Assembly (NCBI GenBank): GCA_900554165.1
Contig: USGR01000056.1
Span: 1-6,425, forward strand
Direction: 5' to 3'
DNA from: an uncultured Oscillospiraceae bacterium
GTDB taxonomy: Bacteria; Bacillota_A; Clostridia; Oscillospirales; Acutalibacteraceae
DNA: 6,425 nt
Made by a program: the position numbers and the translations under genes. Under the pieces are notes generated by a model. That model did not search any database. It saw nothing but the letters and a program-made list of their open reading frames with translations, and had not been told where the DNA came from. Below are positions 1-5,930 of this stretch, in pieces. Each line of letters starts with the position of its first letter. The first letter of the stretch is position 1.

Positions 1-324
1 GCATAAATTTTTGAATATGGGAAACGTAAGTTTTAAAATAATGATTACCGACTTTGCAGATACCAAAGCATTCGCTTTTAAGCCGCTAAAAATCGAAGCT
101 GGCAGTACGCCAGAAAAGGCATACCGCCAGCCGCTGCAAGCAGACAAAAAAGTCTGCGGACATATATGATTATTTTTGTTTAAACCTATCTGATATCCCC
201 AATATAACCTACAATATGCAAGATACACATCAGGTGCTCGATGCGCATACGCTTCGTCTAATATCTTAATAATGCGCAAGAGCGCCGCAACAGATAAATG
301 TGCATCACGCGGGAAATAGATAAA
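1..324. other. Gene-poor region downstream of the RCK operon
   Basis: No gene can be assigned with confidence. A plus-strand frame is open from base 2 to a TGA at 167-169 (about 55 codons, internal ATG at 17). It could be the tail of a gene entering from the left, but I do not recognise its residues and it overlaps the hairpin at 98-131. On the minus strand, the frame of the second RCK gene stays open for about 108 codons after its stop, right to the window edge. It has no ATG and no convincing ribosome binding site, so I do not call it a gene. The stretch 81-159 is dense in short inverted repeats. Confidence 0.5.
86..131 (-). terminator. Candidate intrinsic terminator of the ATPase-RCK operon
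   Basis: Read on the minus strand, 131 to 98 folds into a 14-bp stem (118-131 with 98-111, two G-U pairs) around a 6-nt loop at 112-117. A T-rich tail follows, with five consecutive T at 92-88. The T run is separated from the stem by five bases, so the terminator is imperfect. It lies about 190 nt after the last stop codon of the operon. A second small hairpin (140-145 with 152-157, A6 loop on the plus strand) sits just upstream. The structure could instead be a dispersed repeat. Confidence 0.45.
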
Positions 325-999
325 TCAAGCTATATCAGAACCAAAAATCCGATTAAGCTCCTGCATAGAGGTTTCGTCGGCAAAAGCAAGAATATGCTGA
401 CCTGCCCTTATCACCGTTTCACCGTGAGGGATAATAAGAGTGTCGTCCTCATAAATTGCAATAAGCACCGTTTGTGCAGGCAGATTAATCTCCGCAATAG
501 TTTTATCAACATTAGGAGAACGATAATCGACATATACGCGAACAATCGAGTACTCTCCCTTTGAGAGCTTCATAAGCGTCATAATAGAGTGATAATTCAT
601 TTCATCAGCAATCATGTGGCCTATAATATCCGCCTGATTCATTTTAACATCCACACCCATGCCGGCATTAAATAGGCGCGCGTTTCTCGGATTATTTACA
701 CGTGCAACGACTTTCGGCACATCATATTCAAATTTTGCCATCATTGCCGTAGTCAAGTTAACCTCGTCAAGACCCGTTGCACATACAAGAGCACTGCAGT
801 TCATGACGCCGGCCTTTTCAAGCACCAATGCGTCAGTGCCGTCGCCGACGAGTATAGCGTCATCGGGAAGACCATTTTTCTTCATTGCCTGAATGGCTCT
901 TTCCTTGTTCTCAATAACCGTAACGTTGTTTCCATTATCAATGAGCAGGCTAGCAATGTATGCGCCCACCTGGCCGCCGCCAACAATAATGATTTTCAT
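325..999 (-). CDS. TrkA/KtrA-type RCK regulatory protein (second copy)
   Basis: A 224-residue cytoplasmic protein of the TrkA/KtrA family. Members are nucleotide-binding gating subunits of K+ transport systems. Residues 1-120 form the RCK_N Rossmann fold. The glycine motif is GGGQVG at 7-12, with an acidic residue (E30) at the end of the second strand, where NAD(H) or ATP ribose is usually held. NPRNARLF at 103-110 is typical of the family. Residues from about 145 to 218 fit an RCK_C domain; in some Firmicutes KtrA proteins this domain binds c-di-AMP, but nothing here proves that. The length matches single-RCK KtrA (about 220) rather than the double TrkA of enterobacteria. The start is fixed by AAAGGAGA at 1013-1006, six bases before the ATG. 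It begins 18 bases after the first RCK gene and differs clearly from it, so the two may form a hetero-oligomer. Family certain; partner inferred. Confidence 0.95.
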   Translation of the reverse strand: MKIIIVGGGQVGAYIASLLIDNGNNVTVIENKERAIQAMKKNGLPDDAILVGDGTDALVLEKAGVMNCSALVCATGLDEVNLTTAMMAKFEYDVPKVVARVNNPRNARLFNAGMGVDVKMNQADIIGHMIADEMNYHSIMTLMKLSKGEYSIVRVYVDYRSPNVDKTIAEINLPAQTVLIAIYEDDTLIIPHGETVIRAGQHILAFADETSMQELNRIFGSDIA

Positions 1000-1017
1000 T
1001 GCCTGTCTCCTTTCCGC

Positions 1018-1668
1018 CTACAGCTGCAGCATTTCTCTAGCCTGTACCAGATAATCCCTGCGCACAGCTAAATACAGCATATCGTTATAATCACAGCACA
1101 TGTCCGTTTCAGGCAGCATGGAATGCCCATGCCTCTCAAGTGCGATTAAATTCATTTTACCCTCTACCGTCAAATCTGAGAGCTTGGTGCCAACTAATGC
1201 ATTTGGAACACGAACCTTTAAGAACTGTACATCTTCATTGCCAAGCTTGCGGATAACACGCCAGCTTCTGTGCCCCTCAAGGCACTCCATAATATTGTCC
1301 ACGCCAAGTCTGGTAATAGATACGGTATAAATTCCCATTGACTCAAACATTCTCGCCCTTATGGGGTCATACATGCGAGCTATAACAGTAGGAACATGGA
1401 ATATATTTTTTGCAATATTGGCGACAACTGCATTCAGCGAGTCGCTGCTGGCACAGCTTATTAGCACATCTGCAGTGGCAATGCCGGCCTGCTCAAGCAC
1501 TTCTATGTCATAGCCTATGCCGCACACTGTGCGCCCGGTAAATTCCTCGCTCAGCGCAAGAAAAGCCTCCGGATTGTTGTCTATAATCGCTACATCGTGG
1601 TTTTTCCGGACAAGCTGTTCCGACACCATAACTCCAAATTTACCACATCCTATAACTACTACTTTCAT
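1018..1668 (-). CDS. TrkA/KtrA-type RCK regulatory protein (first copy)
   Basis: A 216-residue cytoplasmic RCK protein. The N-terminal Rossmann domain (about 1-130) begins with the glycine motif GCGKFG at 7-12 and has D30 after the second strand, a usual ligand of the nucleotide ribose. DPIRARMFESMG at 101-112 matches the family's conserved segment. Residues from about 140 to 215 fit an RCK_C domain. KtrA/TrkA proteins sense nucleotides and gate the membrane subunits KtrB or TrkH, but no such channel gene is in the window. The ATG overlaps the ATPase stop codon as ATGA (1668-1665), so translation is probably coupled. An AAAAGGGG ribosome binding site lies at 1685-1678, inside the end of the ATPase gene. 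The second RCK gene follows directly. Control of the co-transcribed ATPase, or of a channel encoded elsewhere, is an inference. Confidence 0.95.
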   Translation of the reverse strand: MKVVVIGCGKFGVMVSEQLVRKNHDVAIIDNNPEAFLALSEEFTGRTVCGIGYDIEVLEQAGIATADVLISCASSDSLNAVVANIAKNIFHVPTVIARMYDPIRARMFESMGIYTVSITRLGVDNIMECLEGHRSWRVIRKLGNEDVQFLKVRVPNALVGTKLSDLTVEGKMNLIALERHGHSMLPETDMCCDYNDMLYLAVRRDYLVQAREMLQL

Positions 1669-4499
1669 TTGTTATCGCCCCTTTTCGCCCTGATTTTACG
1701 CATAATCTTCTTTCTTCCTTCTTCAAGCCCAAACACAACAAACGGAATACAAATTAAATATATCCACTCAATAACGCCAATCGGCGCAGTGTTGAATATT
1801 CCGTGCAGGAATGGGACATATATAACAGCAATAAGCAATAGAATTTCAATTATTAATCCTGCATTGATATAGCGGTTGCTGAAAAGGCCTCTCTTAAACA
1901 CAGATTCATAGTCGGTGCGGTTGTTCATTACCATGCCAATCTGCGAGAAGACGACGCCGGCAAGCATCATTGTCGTAGCACGAGCATAAACGGTAGTGCC
2001 TTCAGCCGCTATCGGGACGTTTGGCCAGCCGTTAAGAATATTGGCAAGGAAATATCCGCCCAAGGCAAATAATGTTCCAAGCAGTCCGTACCATATAAAT
2101 CCGACAATCATTACATTGCGATTTAGCAGCCGTTCTTTTTTTGAGCGTGGCGGCCTTTGCATCACACTGGCTTCAGCAGCCTCAGCGCCCAGTCCCAACG
2201 CCGGTACCATATCTGTACCGATATCGATAGTCAAAATCTGAATAACGGTCAGCGGCAAGGGTATTAAGCCTCCGGACAGCAAATAAGCGACCGGCGCCGC
2301 TGCTTCCGGCGTATTACTGTCAAAAATATACCGTAAAAACTTGCGTATATTATTATATACTGTACGGCCTTCTTCAATAGCGCGGACAATAGTGGCAAAA
2401 TTATCGTCGCTCAAAATCATATCAGCAGCTTCTTTTGCCACATCTGTGCCGGTAATTCCCATGGCAATGCCGATATCGGCCTTTTTAAGGGCGGGGGAGT
2501 CGTTGACGCCGTCGCCCGTTACAGCAACAATATTTCCCATTTCCTGTAGTGCGCAGACAATCCTGTATTTCTGCTCAGGAGCCATACGAGCAAACACGAC
2601 TTCGCCCTCAAGAGCCTGCTTTAAGGCTTCATCATCCATCTCAGCCAGCTCGCTGCCGGATATTACCCTTGCGTCGTCGCTCTGAATAATTCCTATCTTA
2701 CGTGCAATGCTTTCGGCGGTAAGTCCATAGTCGCCGGTTATCATAATAATTTTAATTCCGGCGCTGCGGCACAGACTTACAGCATCCTTTACCTCACTGC
2801 GCGGCGGGTCCTGCATCGCGACAAGTCCAATAAAAGTTAAATCCCTTTCGATGTTTTCAATGCTGTATTCACGAATTGAATCCGGTAGAGTATCATCATC
2901 TTTTCTCAGTGGACGATAGGCGACTGCCAAAACGCGCAGCCCTTCTCTGGCATATTTGTCATTAGCTGCCATAATCCGCTCTTTGTCCTCCTGCCGCATC
3001 GTCCGTGAGGTAGAAACATCATAGTAGCGGCTGCACAGCTCAATAATTTCATTAGGAGCACCCTTCAAAAAGGCAATTCGGCTGCTTCCCTCAAAGCGTT
3101 CACGCATCTGATGAATAGTGGTCATACGTTTTCTTCTGGAATCAAATGGGAGTTCCATAATCCGCGGGAAATTTTGGTTCATTTTTTCAATATCAATACC
3201 GGCCTTGCGCGCCGCCACGCCAAGGCACGCCTCAGTAGGGTCGCCGAGTACCGTATATCTATCTTTTCCTTCTTCCGGAGGAATAAGCTTGGCGTTTGCG
3301 CACAACGCTGCTCCGTTGAGGAGGAGGTTTAAAGCATTGCTTTTCTGAGCCGTTACAACAGTGTCACCATCTCTAATTTCTCCGTTAGGAGCATAACCCT
3401 CGCCGCTGACAGTCATCTCAGTATGCATCATCCATAAATGATTAACGGTCATCTCGTTCTGAGTAAGTGTTCCTGTCTTATCAGAGCATATAACATTGGT
3501 GCAGCCGAGGGTTTCAACGGCAGACAACTTTTTAACCAACGCGTTTTCCTTGGCCATTTTTTGCACGGCTAAAGCAAGCGAAAGCGTAACCGCGGGCAAT
3601 AATCCCTCAGGGATAAAAGCGACGACCATTCCCAAAGCGAACAGGAAAGCTTCCGCCCACGGATCCTTGACAAACAGCACAGCTATCAGCAGAAAAACAA
3701 GTCCAATACCGAAAGCAATGGCGGCAATCTGCTTTGTCAGAATATTAAGCTCTTTCTGCAACGGAGAAAGGCTTTTTTCGGTATTCTGTGTAAGGTTGGC
3801 AATTTTTCCAAACTCGCTGTCCATACCCGTGGCCACTACAAGCGTACGGCAGGTGCCGGCTGCGGCAGATGTACCGGAAAAGACCATGTTTTCTGCTTCT
3901 AAATAACTGCATTCCTGCTGCATTGCATCTCCGCTTTTGCGGATGGGATTGCTCTCACCCGTCAGAGTAGACTGGTCGGCGCGAAAATCATTGCTTGTAA
4001 GAATTCTGGCGTCGGCGCTTATACGGTCGCCCTCTTCCAAAAGCATAATATCTCCCGGAACAATTTCAGACGCGAGTATTTTCATCTCATTGCCGTCGCG
4101 AATTACACGGGCGTAAGAAGGCAGCATTTTCTGCAGAGCATTAGTGGCTTTTTCTGCTTTAAATTCTTGGAAAAAAGAAAATAATCCGTTAATTAAATTA
4201 ACGCAGAAAATCGAAATTCCAAGCTCCGGCGCGCCAGAAATGAATGCCATAATGCCGCCGGCCCACAGCAGCAACGCCATAAGGCTGGTAAAATTGGCGA
4301 GCAACTTTCTAAACATACTGGTTTGTTTTTTCTGCGCCAGCTCATTTTTTCCATACTTTTCTAATCGCTTTTCAGCTTCTTCCTGGGAAAGTCCGCGCAT
4401 GTCGGAAGCCAGAAGTTTGCAAGCCTCTACAGAATTCGCACGAAGTATTTTCTGTTTAATGTCCTGTGTGTCAGTTTGTATCTTATTATTGTTTTCCAT
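1665..4499 (-). CDS. P-type cation-transporting ATPase, Na,K-ATPase-like (type IIC)
   Basis: A 944-residue membrane pump that uses ATP, via an aspartyl-phosphate, to move cations. Positions count from the ATG at 4499. Visible parts are an N-terminal cation-ATPase domain (about 15-75), actuator motif TGES (180-183), phosphorylation motif DKTGTLT (340-346, D340), nucleotide-domain KGAP (479-482), DPPR (564-567) and TGDGVND (661-667). Ten membrane segments fall near 66-88, 91-112, 255-277, 283-306, 720-743, 747-770, 795-822, 842-858, 877-897 and 908-926. PEGLL in M4 (297-301), SNTPE in M5 (728-732) and IDIGTDMVPA in M6 (758-767) match Na,K-/H,K-ATPase alpha subunits better than SERCA or PMCA. 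Carboxylates E298, E732, D759 and D763 correspond to the Na,K-ATPase cation-site residues. No beta-subunit gene is seen. It is the first gene of an operon with two RCK proteins and is likely controlled by leader attenuation. The pump class is firm; the ion carried (Na+, K+, Ca2+ or H+) is not established, and automatic annotation may say calcium-transporting. Confidence 0.95.
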   Translation of the reverse strand: MENNNKIQTDTQDIKQKILRANSVEACKLLASDMRGLSQEEAEKRLEKYGKNELAQKKQTSMFRKLLANFTSLMALLLWAGGIMAFISGAPELGISIFCVNLINGLFSFFQEFKAEKATNALQKMLPSYARVIRDGNEMKILASEIVPGDIMLLEEGDRISADARILTSNDFRADQSTLTGESNPIRKSGDAMQQECSYLEAENMVFSGTSAAAGTCRTLVVATGMDSEFGKIANLTQNTEKSLSPLQKELNILTKQIAAIAFGIGLVFLLIAVLFVKDPWAEAFLFALGMVVAFIPEGLLPAVTLSLALAVQKMAKENALVKKLSAVETLGCTNVICSDKTGTLTQNEMTVNHLWMMHTEMTVSGEGYAPNGEIRDGDTVVTAQKSNALNLLLNGAALCANAKLIPPEEGKDRYTVLGDPTEACLGVAARKAGIDIEKMNQNFPRIMELPFDSRRKRMTTIHQMRERFEGSSRIAFLKGAPNEIIELCSRYYDVSTSRTMRQEDKERIMAANDKYAREGLRVLAVAYRPLRKDDDTLPDSIREYSIENIERDLTFIGLVAMQDPPRSEVKDAVSLCRSAGIKIIMITGDYGLTAESIARKIGIIQSDDARVISGSELAEMDDEALKQALEGEVVFARMAPEQKYRIVCALQEMGNIVAVTGDGVNDSPALKKADIGIAMGITGTDVAKEAADMILSDDNFATIVRAIEEGRTVYNNIRKFLRYIFDSNTPEAAAPVAYLLSGGLIPLPLTVIQILTIDIGTDMVPALGLGAEAAEASVMQRPPRSKKERLLNRNVMIVGFIWYGLLGTLFALGGYFLANILNGWPNVPIAAEGTTVYARATTMMLAGVVFSQIGMVMNNRTDYESVFKRGLFSNRYINAGLIIEILLLIAVIYVPFLHGIFNTAPIGVIEWIYLICIPFVVFGLEEGRKKIMRKIRAKRGDNK

Positions 4500-4507
4500 T
4501 TTTCCTT

Positions 4508-4513
4508 TCACCT
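4508..4513 (-). promoter_or_regulatory. Ribosome binding site that sets the ATPase start
   Basis: On the minus strand AGGTGA (4513-4508) lies eight bases before the ATG at 4499-4497, which is ideal spacing. A longer frame could begin at the GTG at 4511-4509, four codons earlier. That GTG is inside the ribosome binding site and has only T-rich sequence before it, so the ATG is the better start. Confidence 0.75.
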
Positions 4514-4663
4514 GTTAAAAATCAATTCATTGTAAAATCGGCATGAGACAAACTATTAAATAATGCACCACCTCAACAATTTGTGCAGGCCGTATAAACA
4601 GCACATATTTATTATTCTCAGCGGTGTTATTCCGCAGGAAAGGTAAGATAAAATTTAAATAAT

Positions 4664-4686
4664 AAAAAAACCCGGAACTGTCCGGG
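4664..4686 (-). terminator. Intrinsic terminator in the ATPase operon leader (attenuator)
   Basis: On the minus strand a perfect 6-bp GC-rich stem (CCCGGA with TCCGGG, 4686-4671, 4-nt loop) is directly followed by seven T (4670-4664). It lies after the promoter at 4830-4858 and about 165 nt before the ATPase start, with no gene between promoter and terminator. It is therefore best read as an attenuator rather than the end of an upstream gene. A short frame at 4527-4715 runs straight through the hairpin and is not a credible gene. Confidence 0.8.
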
Positions 4687-4823
4687 ACTTTATCTACAGT
4701 CTGCTGGACAGGCATTCTATAGCGAAGCCCCGTCCTTCTTATTTAAAGTAACAATTAGCAGCACATCTGATAAATCCCGAGAATAAATACAAAATCTTCT
4801 CTTTGACAGACTCCACCACAAGT
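4687..4823 (-). promoter_or_regulatory. Putative riboswitch-like leader with competing hairpins
   Basis: This is the transcribed leader between the predicted start (about 4823) and the terminator. Two exclusive pairings are visible. GGACGGG (4735-4729) can pair over 7 bp with CCTGTCC (4712-4706). The inner part of the latter, CTGTCC (4711-4706), can instead pair over 6 bp with GGACAG (4683-4678) inside the terminator stem, which would break it. This gives a possible anti-antiterminator, antiterminator and terminator series. An additional stem, GAGAA with TTCTC, lies upstream near 4803-4780. I could not match the sequence to a known class such as ydaO (c-di-AMP), M-box (Mg2+), yybP-ykoY (Mn2+) or NiCo. 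The ligand is unknown, and a protein-dependent antiterminator is also possible. Confidence 0.5.
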
Positions 4824-4829
4824 ACATAT

Positions 4830-4858
4830 AGTATAAGATACACGTAATAAGAAGTCAA
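4830..4858 (-). promoter_or_regulatory. Vegetative promoter for the ATPase-RCK-RCK operon
   Basis: On the minus strand TTGACT (4858-4853) and TATACT (4835-4830) are separated by 17 bases, a near-consensus sigma-A promoter. Transcription would start near 4823, giving a leader of about 320 nt before the ATPase ATG. Confidence 0.8.
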
Positions 4859-4859
4859 T

Positions 4860-5290
4860 AGCTCTTTGCGAAAATATAAACAGAATTTTACAATAGACAA
4901 ACAGAGTCTTTTATTGTGCAGTCAACATTCTGAATAAAAGCAGTATTTTTTACGCTTAATACATAAAAATATTATGGTCTTTTTATTGCTGTATACTCTA
5001 AAAATATATTTTTAATGCGGGACGGTATAAGCGCAAACGGCTGATAGAAATTTTATACATCACGTTTGAGTGAGTACTCTCAAAGCCGGTGAAATAGGAT
5101 GTTTTTACAAAAAATACGATTTGACCACAATGCGCATATAAAGTCAACGCTGAAGTGATGTCATTATTCAGAGTTTTTTAAACTCTTATTCTGTTAAGGA
5201 TATTAAGGATATAAATAAAGTCGTTTCAATCCTAATAGCAGAGTAATGACAGAAGACATAGATACTGCAGAAAAAGCGCAGGAACTGTGA
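4860..5290. other. AT-rich spacer without a supportable gene
   Basis: No frame of useful length or recognisable protein is seen on either strand. Small palindromes occur: TTTGAG (5065-5070) with CTCAAA (5079-5084) around a GAGTACTC core, and a 6-7 bp hairpin at 5170-5186 with an all-T loop. A short direct repeat of TAAGGATAT lies near 5195-5212. A tiny plus-strand frame from the ATG at 5099 ends after 19 codons and is not convincing. The right part, from about 5210, may contain the unrecognisable N-terminal remains of the AraC pseudogene. Confidence 0.6.
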
Positions 5291-5725
5291 TATAATGATA
5301 AAAGTCCAATCATAAATTATGTGATAAGTATACAGATAAATATAAATGAAAGTTTAAAAGAACGGTCAATATCTGAGTCAGATGATATGGTCGTTAAATC
5401 AGTTTACAGATTTTTTCGTGTGATGCAGCAAACACTCATATCCGAATTTTTGATAAAAAACATCAAGCGGGAGATAATTTAATATCTTCTCTGCGGCTCA
5501 TGCGGCAGACTAGTTTCTTCAAGGCATTGTAAATATTGGGAAGGCCGACGAAACTTATGAAGCGAATAGCTGAATAAAAGAGAATTTTCGTAATTTATTT
5601 ACAGTAGAAGAATTGGCTGAGCAGCGCAATATGAGCGTTTCTCTATTTCATCAGAAATTCAAAAATGCCGTCGAAATAGTACCGCTTCTGCTGCACTTGC
5701 TATAGGTTACACCAAAAAATCTCTG
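5291..5725 (+). pseudogene. Decayed AraC-family transcriptional regulator
   Basis: Pieces of an AraC/XylS-type regulator with an AraC_N sensor domain appear in order but in three frames. Frame A (5291-5479) ends with a helical stretch and KNIKREII, the family's segment before YLLCG. A TAA at 5480-5482 interrupts it and the same frame resumes with YLLCGSCGR. A +1 shift near 5505-5516 then gives FLQGIVNIGKADETYEANS. A TGA at 5571-5573 falls where the family has tryptophan (TGG to TGA), followed by IKENF. Next is the first helix-turn-helix, with VEELAEQRNMSVSLFHQKF. After EIVP another shift, and an apparent deletion of 20-30 residues, leads to AALAIGYTKKSL (5690-5725), resembling the second helix-turn-helix. 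No functional protein can be made. Its former target is unknown. Confidence 0.82.
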
Positions 5726-5732
5726 TAAAAAA

Positions 5733-5761
5733 TTGCTTTGATTAAATAGTTATGATATAAT
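5733..5761 (+). promoter_or_regulatory. Promoter of the leader peptide and GNAT gene
   Basis: TTGCTT (5733-5738) and a perfect TATAAT (5756-5761) are separated by 17 bases, with an extended -10 TG at 5753-5754. The predicted start is near 5768. The promoter directly follows the AraC pseudogene remnant, so the acetyltransferase unit has its own transcription start. Confidence 0.85.
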
Positions 5762-5782
5762 ATAGAAAAACAGATAAAGTGA

Positions 5783-5837
5783 GGTGGGCAAAATGACAAA
5801 TACCATTCTGATAAAATCAAACGTCATTTTGTCCGCT
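5783..5837 (+). promoter_or_regulatory. Leader hairpin and antiterminator segment
   Basis: Positions 5783-5797 can pair with 5823-5837 (15 bp with three G-U pairs; CAAAATGAC at 5789-5797 against GTCATTTTG at 5823-5831 is perfect). The stem covers most of the leader peptide's ribosome binding site and its start codon. The 25-nt loop contains 5807-5819, which is exactly complementary over 13 nt to 5878-5890, the inner arms and loop of the downstream terminator. Pairing of this segment with the terminator would act as an antiterminator. A ribosome on the leader decides which pairings are possible. Confidence 0.7.
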
Positions 5838-5843
5838 GATTAA
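5793..5843 (+). CDS. Regulatory leader peptide, 16 residues
   Basis: A short frame encodes MTNTILIKSNVILSAD and ends with TAA at 5841-5843. It has a good GAGGTG ribosome binding site at 5781-5786, six bases before the ATG, and lies 25 nt after the predicted transcription start. It sits between the promoter and the terminator that precedes the acetyltransferase gene. Its codons overlap both the start-site hairpin and the antiterminator segment, so its translation, not its product, is probably the function. This is the design of leader peptides of drug-inducible resistance genes such as erm and cat. There is no run of one amino-acid codon that would suggest an amino-acid attenuator. The inducing signal cannot be read from the sequence. 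Confidence 0.72.
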   Translation: MTNTILIKSNVILSAD

Positions 5844-5869
5844 GTTGCCTTTTTCATACGGATAAATTT

Positions 5870-5900
5870 ATCGCCTCTGATTTTATCAGAGGCGATTTTT
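5870..5900 (+). terminator. Intrinsic terminator (attenuator) before the GNAT gene
   Basis: A perfect 11-bp stem (5870-5880 with 5886-5896) with loop TTTTA ends in a T run at 5896-5901. Flanking GGATAAA (5860-5866) and TTTATCC (5899-5905) could extend the stem across the T run. It lies between the leader peptide and the acetyltransferase ATG, so transcription must read through it for the gene to be expressed. Confidence 0.88.
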
Positions 5901-5930
5901 TATCCTAAATTTTATGAAAGAGGTAATGTT

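Noticed and set aside
298..564. Plus-strand frame of 88 codons, partly opposite the second RCK gene
   Set aside because: Mostly antisense to a clear RCK_C coding region, with no recognisable protein features.
3496..3906. 136-codon plus-strand frame inside the ATPase region
   Set aside because: Antisense shadow of the M3-M4 and actuator coding sequence of the ATPase. The same applies to 1996-2241, 2341-2685, 3111-3348 and 4144-4518.
4500..4511. GTG start giving a 948-residue ATPase
   Set aside because: The GTG lies inside the AGGTGA ribosome binding site that serves the ATG at 4499, and it has no such site of its own.
4527..4715. 62-codon minus-strand frame upstream of the ATPase
   Set aside because: It runs through the terminator hairpin and T tract of the leader, has no family resemblance and no good ribosome binding site.
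4687..4823. Assignment of the leader to the ydaO c-di-AMP or M-box riboswitch
   Set aside because: The conserved segments I know for these classes are not visible; only a generic attenuator call is justified.
5065..5084. TTTGAG-CTCAAA palindrome considered as an operator
   Set aside because: Short arms, no adjacent promoter and no intact gene to control.
5170..5186. AGAGTTT/AAACTCT hairpin considered as a terminator
   Set aside because: The stem is AT-rich and no real T run follows on either strand.
5288..5296. TGATATAAT considered as a promoter -10 element
   Set aside because: No acceptable -35 element lies 16-18 bases upstream, and it falls in the decayed regulator region.
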